A stretch of 64,000 bases of DNA from Protea cynaroides (GCA_028583415.1 CM053276.1:141753902-141817901), one strand, 5' to 3'; counted from the stretch's first letter, positions 11,801-23,032 are shown. Numbers and translations are program-made. The notes: generated by a model not told the origin, from the sequence alone.

Positions 11801-12539
11801 AGTGGAAGAAACGTACTGTTTCAGTTCTATCCCCAACTTCCATCTGGCACATTACAGGGTCACTTAGCAATTAATCATATGCATGTCTCTCTTGAATGGG
11901 ATATAATATGCCTCCAATGAAATGAAGGGCTTTCCCCAGAAGCATCATGAAAATTTACCTCAACTGAAACATCTGTATCCCAAGCGTCTTTGTACTGGTC
12001 ATAACGTGGAGAGATTGTCATAACTCGGTGCCCATTGGCCTTGAGAGGGACCAACCATAGAGATTAATGAATTAGTTTTCATCCAATGATGAGCACCCAT
12101 TTACTAGTAGAAAACCATAATAGAAGTTCCATTACATTTGCAGTTTAAACAAGCAGGAAGTAAAACAGGGAACTGTGCTTACCGCCATAGCTGGTGGTAG
12201 TCCTCCAAGAACATCACCAAGACCACCGGTTTTGCTCCATGGACCGACCTCTGCTCCCACAAAGATCAAATTCATTCCTTTTCCACATACAATGGTTCCA
12301 AACCGACCGTTATTTTCAGTTTTGAATCCCTTCTTTCTAGCTTGCCTAGCAGTTGCTTCAGTATTGGTTCTCATCTGTAGCATATCAACTTTATTCAAAG
12401 ATCTTAACCCATTGTGAGTTACAGTTTGATTCCTGAGGCCAATCTGTGTCCATGTTGCCTGAGTCTCAGGGCCAGATGCTCCCCCGCAGTTGAGGTGTGA
12501 GCTTCTAGAAACGAATTGTGATGCAGTCACAGTTGCCAT
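8845..12539 (-). CDS. GBSSI: Granule-bound starch synthase I (waxy), plastidial
   Basis: GBSSI (GT5) makes amylose from ADP-glucose on starch granules in plastids. Thirteen coding exons join in phase to 615 aa: 12539-12183, 12039-11959, 11843-11745, 11651-11562, 10934-10871, 10774-10674, 10575-10466, 10380-10137, 9993-9817, 9695-9504, 9391-9305, 9209-9081 and 8961-8845. The start MATVTASQFVSRSSH is the typical GBSSI transit peptide (about residues 1-83). The mature part opens near GMNLIFVGAEVGPW, with the ADP-glucose-binding KTGGL at residues 103-107. Other landmarks are YGEDILFIANDWHTALLPCY, GFIGRLEEQKG, SRFEPCGLIQLHAMRYG and STGGLVDTVKEG. The end PLAKENIATP is the family C-terminus. All introns checked are GT-AG. 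A non-coding leader exon (about 13003-13250) with a (CT)n run is probable. No lesion was seen. Confidence 0.97.
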
Positions 12540-12548
12540 CCGTAATAT

Positions 12549-13250
12549 TCTTTCACTGAATACGAGTAGATCAATCAGGACACCATAATGAATCAGATGC
12601 ATAAAAACATAGAGGTGGTACTACAGTAAAAGAAATAAATAAGAACATCACTGAAGCGGGGTTCCCTGAACGGTTATCACTTTATTCATCCACAGATGAT
12701 AGACAACGAAATTAACTGAAGGAATATCATGCAGGTAGTGATCGGATCGTAATGCAGAAAACACGACCAAGACAATATTGCATTACAGACACAACAGGGG
12801 ACCCTCGACGAGAAACTGTATCAATTTCCAGTATTATGCTGCTACACTAGAAAATTATCTTGAGGATGCGATCCTGATAAACAAGTAGATCTACTTTATA
12901 CCAAAAAAATCAAGCTCAGAAATTAGCTGGACTGTAATCACTAATCACCTTCGGTCCACAAACCATTATTGGGGTTTATGGAGCGCAGCGGAGTAAGCTT
13001 ACCACTTCAACGGCGAAGAGGATTCGGGATCCAACGAAAGGGACGAACTCTGCCTGCTTCTTCTCCGCGCGCTCTCTCTCTCTCTCTCTCACAGTGGCTG
13101 CTGATCTGGTGCCTGGAAATGTAGGCAGTGATGAGTGAAGAGGAGGGACTAGCTGCCATTTGTAGTGGTTACCCCAATTGACTCTACATTCCACGAGGCG
13201 GGAAGAGAATGGTCCAGTGGTCTTGGGTTCCCTATGCACCTCAAGATTTG
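12549..13250 (-). promoter_or_regulatory. Probable GBSSI 5' leader exon and leader intron
   Basis: On the minus strand, a donor GTG|GTAAGC at 13003/13002 and an acceptor AAAG at 12551/12550, just before the ATG at 12539, bracket a possible 5'UTR intron of about 450 bases. A non-coding leader exon with a short (CT)n run (about 13072-13091) would lie above 13003. Leader introns are common in plant GBSSI genes. The transcription start is not determined. Confidence 0.5.
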
Positions 13251-13543
13251 TTTCACGGTCTAAAATTCATGTGGATGGGACCCCCTCCCCAGGTCACAGT
13301 CCGGGTTGAGCGAGGGAATATCGGCATAGCCGGGGAATATGCGTGAATTTTTTTTCCGGATGAACGGTCATGAACGACGCTTGGATTGCAAAATTTCCAG
13401 TCCCTGGAATCTTTGATTATTTAAGTATTTTCTGGGCGGCCGACGAATCGGGATGGGTCCGCTGCTCCGGATTCCAAAACGTCAAAAATAATATCTTCGT
13501 CTTAGTCCTTGGCCTGATGGGAAGGGATTTTTTTATGAACAGA

Positions 13544-13775
13544 AATCGTCTTTCGCCTGAGTTTAGGTGGGAGACTGGGCGGCCTGAACAGATGGTCGCT
13601 ATATGGTACTCGGAGGGATCCGAGCCCTCCATCCGAGCCGACCCCCCAGTCAACAAGCTGAGCCGACTGGGGGTCGGCTCGAATGGAGGGCTCGGATCCC
13701 TTCAAGTGCCATGTGGCGGCCATCCATCTAGGCCGCCCAGTCTCCTGCCCAAACCCAGGCGGGAGACGATGTAGA
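13544..13775. mobile_element. Foldback MITE, copy 4 (near-perfect palindrome)
   Basis: About 230 bases fold back on themselves. The left arm (GGGAGACTGGGCGGCCTGAA, then GGATCCGAGCCCTCCATC, then GAGCCGACCCCCCAGTC) is matched by its reverse complement on the right, with a loop of only about 10 bases near 13655. The outer ends are CGTCTTTCGCCTGAGTTTAGG and the complement of CGTCTCCCGCCTGGGTTTGGG. The internal open frames are palindrome artefacts. This is the least decayed copy of the family. Confidence 0.8.
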
Positions 13776-14992
13776 TCCTTTTTTTGAAGTTTTTTTTTTT
13801 CCTTCTGTTTAAATAAATATTATAAAAATTGATCCTCAGTTTCAACTTAAATAGAGTTGGTTAAAAAATAAAACAAAATTTTGATAAATTCATGAATTAA
13901 TGGTGTATGAACATTTTAAAACAAAATTCCAAAGGAACATGCTAATATATTAGAAGAATTTGAATCTGAAATTTGATAGATGGAAAATTCAAAAATATTT
14001 ATTAGAATTTCATTTTGTTAAAACCATTTTTTAGATATCAAGCAGTGAACCATTTTTTTAAAGTTGATTTGGGAGTTACCGGCTTAGAAGTCATAGCTAG
14101 ACATTGACAGCTTCCCATCTGCTCCTCAGTGGGTCAAGGGTTCTTGTCGTTGCTGGTCATTATTGACAGCTTCCATCTGCTCACTGGTCGAGGGTCCTTG
14201 ACTAATCACAATCACACCCCAAAGCTTCTTGTCCGACCTTGCAATTTTACTCCTCTACTTGTCATAAAATAAGAATGCTTCTAAATTGAAAATTTTTTTA
14301 GTACGACACTTGTATAAGTTTAGTTAATCTTTTGATATATTCTTGGTTTGTGGGAGTTTTGTTTTATTGATTGATACAGTAATTGTTGTTGTTAAATTCG
14401 ATGACTTCTTACGTTGTTGATATTTATGATCATATTATTTTGTTATTGGTGCATATATTTGTTATTTGCCTTAAGTGACAGTAAAGACGGGCCTTGAAGG
14501 AGAGTAGAGGTACAACTTGAATGTGTTACCTTCCCCATATGTCAAGGGTTGTTTTTAGGGTACACATAGTTAACGGAGGTACATTAGGTTGAGCTAGTAT
14601 GGGGATAATGGATCCAATTGCAGTGAGCTTCTAGGATGAAGTAACTATGGTGAACTCCTATGGGAAGTAGCGAGTTTGGCAATTCTATTGGGAATTTATC
14701 CACACAAGAATGAGTCAGTGGGGCTCCTAGTGATGGAGCAACCTTAGGCTTCAGTTGGAAGTCAAGACTGATTTGAATTATGACATGTTCGATCATTGTG
14801 ACATGTTTTTTTTCTTCATACCACTTCTTTGCACGTGTAGACCAAACCAGATGATGGTACAAACACTTTGACATGTAGTGTCCCACATTGATCTCAACAT
14901 AGAGATGTGATGACATTTATGATTGGATGAGCCTCTTTCAACATTTCCAGTTTGTGCACAGTTTTAAATAGTCCAATTATAATACTATGATA

Positions 14993-15598
14993 TGTGTTGT
15001 CCAAGTGGGAGAATGTAATGTTTTCCACACGTTATTGGTTTGCCACAGTCATTGTCAAGGCGCCTAGGCTATTGGAAGAGTGTTGACTGATGGGAATGGT
15101 TGGATGGAACATAGTACTATAAGGATCATCTTAATGGATAATGGGGTTTCTAGTTAACTACCTTAAAGTGTAAAGCGAAATGAGGGTCTGCTAACACCAA
15201 ACCCATTATAGAAGAGGCTTTAGTAGTTAGTTATCTGTTTCTGGCCGGGCTTGTCCCTGCTCTTAATCTATTTATTGGTAATAGTCCACCATTAGTTGTT
15301 AATCCTAACCGTATTTAGAGAAAAAAGTAGATCAAACCAACAAAACATTGTATAAATCGTCTTCCACAAACGCTATGATTCCAGGTATGATTTCATCTTG
15401 TTTACATTCAACGATTCGACATGGTGATCATATAATTCGAACAAGGACTTATTATCCGGTTATGTGAGTCTTGTATTATCCAATTATTCAACTAAAGAGA
15501 TGGGATGATCACTTCACCTCTACTGTGCCTAGGTATAAATACATACTTCTGGACAAAAATCTTTTTGAAAAGACGACTCTCAAAACCCATAAAAGACA
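14993..15598 (+). mobile_element. Solo LTR with 5-bp target duplication
   Basis: The block begins TGTGTTGTCCAAGTGGGAG and ends AAAAGACA (TG...CA), and is flanked on both sides by TGATA (14988-14992 and 15599-15603). A TATAAAT lies near the right end (about 15533-15540), as expected for an LTR promoter in plus orientation. No internal retroelement sequence is present. The pattern fits LTR-LTR recombination. The superfamily cannot be told. Confidence 0.6.
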
Positions 15599-16220
15599 TG
15601 ATATATGAGCTTCCCCTTGTGTATTTTATTTTTATTATACTTCCCTTTGTTCAGTACCGATGAAGGCAAGAGCATCACGCATGCAGTGAACGTCTCATAG
15701 ATTTTCCCACGTCAATTTTGAACATGCGAATATTGGAACCACACGCGATGCCATAATAAATGCTCCATTTTAAGTTTTTGTGGGGGCAGGTGCGGGGTTG
15801 GGTTTGTGGAAGGCGAGAATAGCACCATACTTCAAATAGTGTCATATAATGGATACTCCACTTCCCCCATGCGTCAAAATTAATTAATTAATTATTATTC
15901 TTTCGTGTGATTTTTCTGGACAGTTACGTCCAACCCTTTTCCTTTTTAGTTTTTTTTTTTCGAAGGCTGTAATGTTATGGACAGGATCAATTGTAAAACA
16001 CGTTAGATTTAACTTGATTGGAACCTTTCAAGTAAAAACATAACGCAGGCTGTTTGCTCAACGGCCGTTCTAATATCGTTCTTTTTTTTTTTTAATGTTT
16101 TTTTCCCCCAACTGGGAGCAAAATGTAGATTGCAAAACCAAATAAATAAATAAAAAAAAAAAAAAAAAAAAAGCAGCCGCACAAATGAATTTAGCATTAG
16201 GAAAAAAAATACAAAGGTTA

Positions 16221-16305
<85 letters not shown>
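16221..16305. repeat. (AT)n microsatellite, about 84 bases
   Basis: A pure AT dinucleotide run, the longest in the window. The Tyr-Ile open frame across it is spurious. Confidence 0.97.
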
Positions 16306-16307
<2 letters not shown>

Positions 16308-16588
16308 TAAAAACGTTTATTTATATCTAACACACATATGATACCTTTGTTTATTCTATTTATATGTCAAATTTTAATCCAAATAGAAACAGTATAGTAC
16401 CAAACTAAATCTTCAAAAATCTAATAAAAATGATTGAAGTGGTTGACAATTAAAATTACAAAAGATATGACTCATTGCAACATTCAAAAATGCCACATCT
16501 CCACTAATATATGTCACAATTAGTTAGAATACAACTTTGATCTTCAATTGTGATTAAAATCAAGATATTTTAGTGGTTTTGATGTATT

Positions 16589-16805
16589 CAAATCCTCTTT
16601 TCCTAGAGATTCGGGAGGCAACTCCATTAGATGGCCAACACCAATTCATCCAAGCCCTATCTGAGCCTACACCCCCTTGTCGGCTCAACTTATCGGCTCG
16701 GATGGAGGGCTTGGATTCACCCGAGCCCTAGGTGTCGGCCATCTAACGGGGGCACCCCCTCTCCTCCCAAACCTCTAGGAGGAGAAGATTTGGATTCGAT
16801 TTCGA
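16589..16805. mobile_element. Foldback MITE, copy 5
   Basis: Left AAATCCTCTTTTCCTAGAGA, then TTAGATGGCCAACACC, pairs with right GGTGTCGGCCATCTAACGG, then CTCCTCCCAAACCTCTAGGAG and GAAGATTTGGATT. The centre carries TCGGCTCGGATGGAGGGCT, the same core as copy 4. It has no coding capacity. Confidence 0.7.
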
Positions 16806-17089
16806 TTGAAATTGACTGACTCTGAATGAAAGAGTTGCAAAAAACACGCACACAATCAATTCTTGAAGTAAAAAATCATTGACATTTTCTGCCTAAACCA
16901 TTTGAAATGGTTTTTGATCTTCTTACATCTTCTGTTTATTTAGAATAACTAATAAATATATTGTACCAACATACAAGAAATTTCCCCCACCCTAAGATCG
17001 CTATAATCTATTTGATAAAAAAAATTGGAGCAAATCTCCGAACTAAATAATTAAAAAATTTTAAGGCCAAAAAAAAATCAAGACACTAA

Positions 17090-17734
17090 GGCTATGTTTG
17101 GTATCATTTTTTTTTTTTTTTATCTATTTAACAAAAATTATTTTGAAAATAATTTTTGTTCAAAAATAAAATGTTGTTTGATAGCTATAATAAAAATAGA
17201 TGGTAGAATGAAAAACAGATTTGGCATACTATGTCTAAAAATGATTTTGAAAGTCTTCCTCTTTCTCTGTCATGGAACGTCTATTCCTCTTCCTCTGTCA
17301 AAGGATTATGGAAAAAAATTAAACCAGGAACCATCTTTGGAGAAACGATGTCGCCTCCGTTGGAATGATTGTCGTCGTCGTCGTCGTCGCCGTCAGAGCC
17401 GTCTCTAGGACGAAGTTGCAGGTCTACGTCTCTATGCTTTACTTCCGTTCGTCAACGAGAAGAGAGCTTGATGGTTTGATTTTGGATGGTTTTATAAAAG
17501 GAAAGTAAATTACTTTTTTAACCATTTATTTTAACACATGTTTTAAGTGTTTTACACAAAACACAACAAAAATAACTTTTGACCAAAAATCAAAAAGAGG
17601 TTGAGACCTCTTTTTGAATTTTGATTTGTTTTTATTTTTGTTTTTCATAAATAGTACTTATAAATTATGTTAAACCCCTTCAAAACTATAAATTTGAACA
17701 AAAATCAAAAATAAAAATGATACTAAACACAACC
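17090..17734. mobile_element. PIF/Harbinger-type MITE with TAA target duplication
   Basis: The element begins GGCTATGTTTGGTATCATTTTT and ends AAAAATGATACTAAACACAACC, which are near reverse complements, and is flanked by TAA on both sides (17087-17089 and 17735-17737). A three-base TWA duplication with GG...GTTTGG termini is typical of Tourist-like elements. At 645 bases it is long for the class. Its middle includes a (GTC)n run (about 17370-17395) and a 104-aa chance frame. Confidence 0.75.
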
Positions 17735-17999
17735 TAAGAGATAGATATTTATACATGTATAGGCCATATGCGCATAATGCATGCACTCACAAAGACAATT
17801 GTAAAATTAAATATGTAAATTAAGCAAACAGGTAGCAGACAGGATATTTTACTTGGCTTTGGCACTTGGCAAAATAGTGAACAGTCCACCCATTTTTAGT
17901 CATGTGATACGTCACATGGCAATTTCCAATCTATGGAAAGAGGTTTTTTTTCAATATAGATAAAAGGGTAAATTTCTTCCACCTTTCCTTCTTTTGAAA

Positions 18000-18942
18000 A
18001 TATTTCCCCTCGTTCAATTTGGTCATGAAATTCATCATCACTAATATTTTTTGGATAATAAAACTCTCAGATTTATTAAAGAGATTTTATAAAAAATGTA
18101 TAATAAAATTTAATTTTAAAAAATATATTAAAATTTTTAAAAAACAAAATGTGTCAAATCTGTGAAAACGTGAGATACTTTTTTACTTCGTTCTTTACTC
18201 TTCTCTCACCGTCAAGCAAGTCGGAGACCGCTGCAAACCCAAGTTTTCCATTACCTTCGTTCATATGGCATCCATTGTCCGAGCAGTGAATATCCAAAAA
18301 TAACGATGTATAAAAATGTATTAAAAAAAAAAACCGATGTTTAAACGTTAGTGTAGTTGTAGACATCAGATCCGACCCCGTTAGCAATCAGATTGAAAGG
18401 ATCAAAGAGGAAAGCTTCCTTCCAAGCTTGCAATGCAATGTAGGCATTCCTAAGCTGGGGTTCTCGAAGACAAGCAAAGGATCAACAGTGACATTCTCTC
18501 CTCTATCACCGAACTCGTCTTTGTAGTACAACAGTTGCCTCTGCCTGATGTACATGGCTTCAACGTCCGTGAGTCCGCCATTGTCAGAAACAAAGACGGT
18601 TTCATCTTCTTTTGCCGAAGAAGAAGCAAACAAGAAGAAAAAGAAGAATATAAGGAAATCCAGATACAGATTCAAGTAGAGATAGCTCTTCTTCTTCATC
18701 TCACACTGAACATTTGCTGTTTTCTCTCTCTTTCTTCTCTTTCTCAGCTCCTCTTTTTTTTTCCCTTTCTCAGAACCTCAAATTGCAAATGGCAAGAGAG
18801 AAGAAGATCAAGTCACAGAAGTAGAGAGAGAAGAGAGGAATTTTTCAAGATAGGAAAAGGAAAGATTTTGGAATGTGAGAGACAAGCATCAAGGACAGCT
18901 AAATCACAGCTCAAAGCTGACCAGATTCTTCTTCTTCTCGTC

Positions 18943-18977
<35 letters not shown>

Positions 18978-19345
18978 TCCTAATAAGGCTTCAAATCCCA
19001 TTCCTACCCAGCCCCATGCGTTAATGTTTTCAACAATTCCAAACACAAATAAACTAAAAGTTTACCCTAGCGGTAATGTTCGGCTTCCCTCTGCCGGGGA
19101 TGTGAACGAAAGTAATCGAAAACTTGGGTTTGCAGCAGTCTTTAGCCTTCTTGACTGTGAGAGAAGAATAAAGAACGAAGACACTGTTTTGTCTTTTAAT
19201 TTTTTAATATATTTTTTAAATTAAATTTTATTATACATTTTTTATATAATCTCTTTAATAAATCTGAGAGTATTATTATCCAAAACATATTGGTGATGAT
19301 GAATTTCATCACCAAATTTAATGAGAGGAGAATATTTTAAAAAAC
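18000..19345. mobile_element. Long inverted-repeat element carrying a gene fragment (Pack-TIR type)
   Basis: A left arm (about 18000-18286) and a right arm (about 19085-19342) are reverse complements along roughly 250-280 bases. They share GGAAAACTTGGGTTTGCAGC, GTGAGAGAAGA, a long AT-rich block, CTCTTTAATAAATCTGAGAG and GATGATGAATTTCAT. Between them lies about 0.8 kb with the start of an LRR-protein gene and its CT-rich leader. Long terminal inverted repeats around host gene sequence is the layout of Pack-MULEs. The exact ends and target duplication were not fixed, so the superfamily is inferred. Confidence 0.65.
18341..18699 (-). pseudogene. 5' fragment of an LRR protein gene (At4g06744-like), frameshifted
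   Basis: The minus-strand frame from 18699 has a hydrophobic signal region (DFLIFFFFFLFASSSA), then FVSDNGGLTDVEAMYIRQRQ, then VDPLLVFENPSL. This resembles the N-terminal cap of plant secreted LRR proteins, related to the LRX N-terminal domain. After FENPSL (near 18450) a one-base loss shifts the frame. The next frame reads AYIALQAWKEAFLFDPFN and GVGSDVYNYTNV, the expected continuation of the family, then stops at 18341. The LRR repeats are absent. It lies inside the inverted-repeat element and is not a working gene. Confidence 0.7.
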
Positions 19346-20758
19346 AAGGTAATTGGGAGACACTATAAATCAAGATTGAGGGGTGATAACCTTTTAAGAT
19401 TCTTAGAAGGGAGGTGAGAGAAGTTTACCTTAGATAAAATTTGATGACTGTTTCATCAAAAAAAAAATTGATGGTCAAACGCAAGCGTATTGAACGGTAG
19501 AGTGAGAAGAACTACATTCTCTACTCCAATGCCCCATTACCAAACGTCATTGTTGGTGATGCCCGCCCGCCCGCCCGCCCACACGCCCACACCCTTTGGT
19601 GTGGCATGCATTCACACCACTCAAAGAACCCTTTTCCTTTTTGATTTTCAAACTATTTTTTTGACTTAGTTTTCCGTTTAGGAAATAATGAAAGCGTGTA
19701 ATACCAGAAGCACCAAACACAATGATCTTGCAAAAAAAAAAAAAATTCCTTCTCTTTCTACATAATTTAAGAGGGCAAAAGATTCCCACAATACTCTTCC
19801 CCCCCTCCCCCCCTCTCTTACCTTGTGGATCCTATTGAAAATTCATGCATATAACATTGTGAGGAAATCCTCTCCCATAATTTGGATTGGGCTAAATTTT
19901 CACAAGTATAAAGGTCGTCTACTTCTACTCCAACTGGCTGCTAGGTGGGAGTGCCACTTGACAAATGTACAATGTGCTGTCTTGCAATGCCAAGTCTAGG
20001 AAAAGGGCTGTTCTTCTTCAGCTGCTTCAAGGATGCTCAAACTTTGTGAGCATGTGTCTAAGTTTTAATGATAACTCCCACTGTTGAGAGAAAGAATCCT
20101 ATACATAAATGTACGATAATATAACTCCCACAGTTAAGATAAAGCATTATATTTAATGATAAAAATGAACAAATTAGCGCTATGCACCAGATAGGCAACT
20201 GTGTGGAAACCATTCTACTACCGCCTACAGTTAATGAAGAGAAGAAGTATTATCAAGAATCTGTCTAATTTTTTAAACAAAGAAATTAGCCCGATCCCGT
20301 CCTCCATTCCGTGCAGTTGAACCCTGACCGGCCGAGAGTGAATCGGGTGACACAGGTAGAAACCAAGAAGCAGTTTTATATTTTTGGCAAGGCTAGAAGC
20401 AGTTCCACCCACAGCATATTAGTAAGCTTTTTTTGTACAGATTTTTTTTCCATACTATTTTAACAAGGTACGTATACCTGTGTAATTATAATATACTGGA
20501 GGAAGACTGGTAAAGTACGATTTTTTTTTAAGTTAACAGGAACAAAAAAGAATATAAAAAATAAAAAAATAAAAAATACGCCACAGGGAATCATCTTTCG
20601 GCTCAAAACCGAGAGGCCGGCCGGAAGCCCTAATTAAGATTTCTTTTGCTAAAAACTCAAGAAAAGTTGGCAAAAACAAGATTCATACTCCCTAGTCCCT
20701 CATCCTCCCTTCTCACGCTAACTATTTCTAAGAAGTACTGGGATTTACCGACTTTCCG
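19343..20758. other. Gene-free stretch
   Basis: No coding sequence recognised. It has a GCCC tandem run at 19561-19580 and two related copies of an ATAACTCCCAC-containing segment near 20070-20160. Confidence 0.5.
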
Positions 20759-21278
20759 TTATTTGTGCGCTGTCACTAGAGTCTCGATGAATCTCAAGCC
20801 GTCAAACTTAGGAGCAAAGTTCCCCTTATGTGAAGACTTGATCGAATTAGTCCCTCGGCCATTATTCGAGAAAGAATCCTACAATAAACCAACCTTCAAA
20901 TGTCAGATATAACGCCAGGAACTCGAAAAGATCCAAAAGCCAAATTTTGAAAGAAACGACGAGGAGATCTAATGGTGAGAAACGAATTTCACGAGCTTCG
21001 ATTCAAAATAACAAGGAAATTTCTTTAAAAATTTCTTCCCCTTATTAAGTACAGGAATTCAGAGGGATTTAAATGGTGGAGATAAACCATAGAAATACTC
21101 TACGATAAATTACAAGCCCTTCAAACAAATCCTCATTTATATTACGGAAATGGAGAAATAAGATGCATACCTCATTAGAGTAAGAAGGATAAACAGCGAC
21201 GTTGTGATAACCAGGGGAAGAGAAAGCGACGGTCGTGGCCGCAATGACCGATGCAACGAGAGCTCCGGATCCCTTCAT
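20759..21278 (-). CDS. Small plant-specific protein of unknown function (75 aa)
   Basis: Two coding exons, 21278-21171 and 20878-20759, splice at GAG|GTATGC and TTGTAG in phase 0. The N-terminus MKGSGALVASVIAATTVAFSS is hydrophobic and could be a signal or membrane segment. The C-terminus FAPKFDGLRFIETLVTAHK is a motif I recall as strongly conserved at the end of small uncharacterised plant proteins beginning MKGxGxLxASxIAA. Exon 2 is only 120 bases, so a simple ORF scan misses it. I do not know the function. The conserved C-terminus placed exactly before a stop, plus consensus splice sites, makes a real gene likely. Confidence 0.85.
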
Positions 21279-22838
21279 CTCAGCCGTCCGATCTCAAAAC
21301 TTGCTTCACGTCAGCAAAGAACTAGAGATAGAAATCAGAAGCTTAAACGCTTCCGGGAAATGGACGAAACCCGACGAATGCGCGCCGGATCTCGACCACC
21401 GCTCTCTGACCGCTACCGGGAGGATTCTGCGACCTTTTTGGCTTTTTCACGTTCCCCCTCCTTCCTCAGGCTTTTATAGTTGGGTTTCTCTCCTAGGCTT
21501 TCCGCCACGTCCTGTTTTAATAAAAAAAATTTGTTAATTAAATTCGAGAATAATTTATTGTATGTATCTTTATTTTTTTGGATTCTATCACTGTCACAAT
21601 CCGATGGATCTACACTCCAGAAATGGTATCCACATTATAGTGACGATGAAAGAATCCCAAAAACAATAAAATCACATACAGCTGATCTGGATTTTAAATT
21701 CTTCTAAATCAACAAAAATAAATAAATAAATAAATTCGAAATATAAAAGAATTTCTCGGAGCACCTCTCTTGCGTCTCCCGAGGGCCGCATAAAGAGAAG
21801 TAAGACTCACGATTCTGTGTGAACGGCTATTGCAATTGAGTCAATTCCACGCCAACTCCCCCACCTTCTCTATTTTTAATAATAATAATATTTCCACTAA
21901 AATCCGCGCAAAACATCAGGGATGCAAAATAATTACCAAAATAAAGTCAGGAATGCAAAATTCTGTTTTCAGATACCCTCAGTGCTCAGTGGGGAAAAGC
22001 AGGTTAAGATTTAGGTCTATCATCCACCCACAATAGGGATTCATTCAGCTGTGAACGGATGAACTAGAATCAAAAGATGCGTAATCCAATCACGATTGAA
22101 TGATTAGACGGATTGAAGATGATCTTTTTCCCCACCATGGGACTTGCAAGTACCTTTTTAATGGTATTTCATCACCTTTGGAGCTGTTATGTAACAGTAC
22201 TAATCTTGATCATCCAGAATATATTAGAATGCGTGACTAATATACTTTCAATAATCAAAATATATAGTACTACGGCAGTGTTATAGACAAAAAAAATATT
22301 CTCATCCAGTGTTTAATTCTAACCGTTATGATCCAACGATTGAAATTCGTTCGACATGCATACTGTATTCCAACCAACCTGATTCCAATCAAGAGGTGTA
22401 TGAAGATTTTTTTTTAATATTATAAAAGAATTATAAACCATTATAAGCTTCATTGCTTCACGGAACCTGCCCTATACAAAAAAAATATTCGACCATGGCT
22501 CTGAATTTTGAGCATTCAGGCCGCTTTAAAAGAATTTGAGTGCCAAGAATCAACCCATCCCAGCCCCGATTCCATGATCTTGAACCCAAATCCCTGCGTC
22601 CCACTCCAGCCCGATCCGCGCTCTTACCAAAAAAAATAAAAAAAAACCCTTGATCCCAACAGCCACCCACCCAACGCAACAAATAAATAAAATAATAATA
22701 ATAAAAGGAACGATAGCTATAAAAATAAAAAATTAGACCTGCCAATTATTCCAAGGGCATTGGTCCTTGTTTGATATTTATGTATTTCTGCGGAATACAA
22801 ACATACTTTAATGGGCTAAAGGCCAACCGTACGTACAG

Positions 22839-22872
<34 letters not shown>

Positions 22873-23032
22873 CCCTCCCGTTTAGGACGGCTGTAGGAAA
22901 TTCTTGAGAATATTTCCTTTTTTTCTTTTCTCTAAAAATGAAAAATCAAGAATGCAATCTGAGATCCGAGCCATTCTAGCATATATGCCACTCACTCGCC
23001 CAAAGGACGAGCCTTTACAGGAACCCATAGTG
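21279..23032. other. Intergenic region
   Basis: It contains the upstream flank of the 75-aa protein gene and the downstream flank of the START gene. A (CT)n run lies at about 22842-22871. Nothing else recognisable. Confidence 0.5.

Larger units (their letters stand above)
13251..17089. other. Intergenic, repeat-rich region
   Basis: No gene found. It holds foldback MITEs at about 13544-13775 and 16589-16805, a solo LTR at 14993-15598 and an 84-base (AT)n run at 16221-16305. The 14584-14916 minus-strand frame (110 aa) has no recognisable features. Confidence 0.6.

Noticed and set aside
13370..13774. 134-aa plus-strand frame and its minus-strand counterparts at 13417-13723
   Set aside because: They run across the foldback MITE palindrome, which makes similar peptides on both strands.
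14584..14916. 110-aa minus-strand frame next to the solo LTR
   Set aside because: No recognisable domain. It ends before the LTR and shows no retroelement motifs.
16070..16333. Tyr-Ile repeat open frame, and similar frames at 52682 and 56239
   Set aside because: Translations of (AT)n microsatellites.
21204..21537. Plus-strand frames of 91 and 100 aa overlapping the start of the 75-aa protein gene
   Set aside because: Antisense shadows of the real exon 1 and its leader, with no supporting splice partner.
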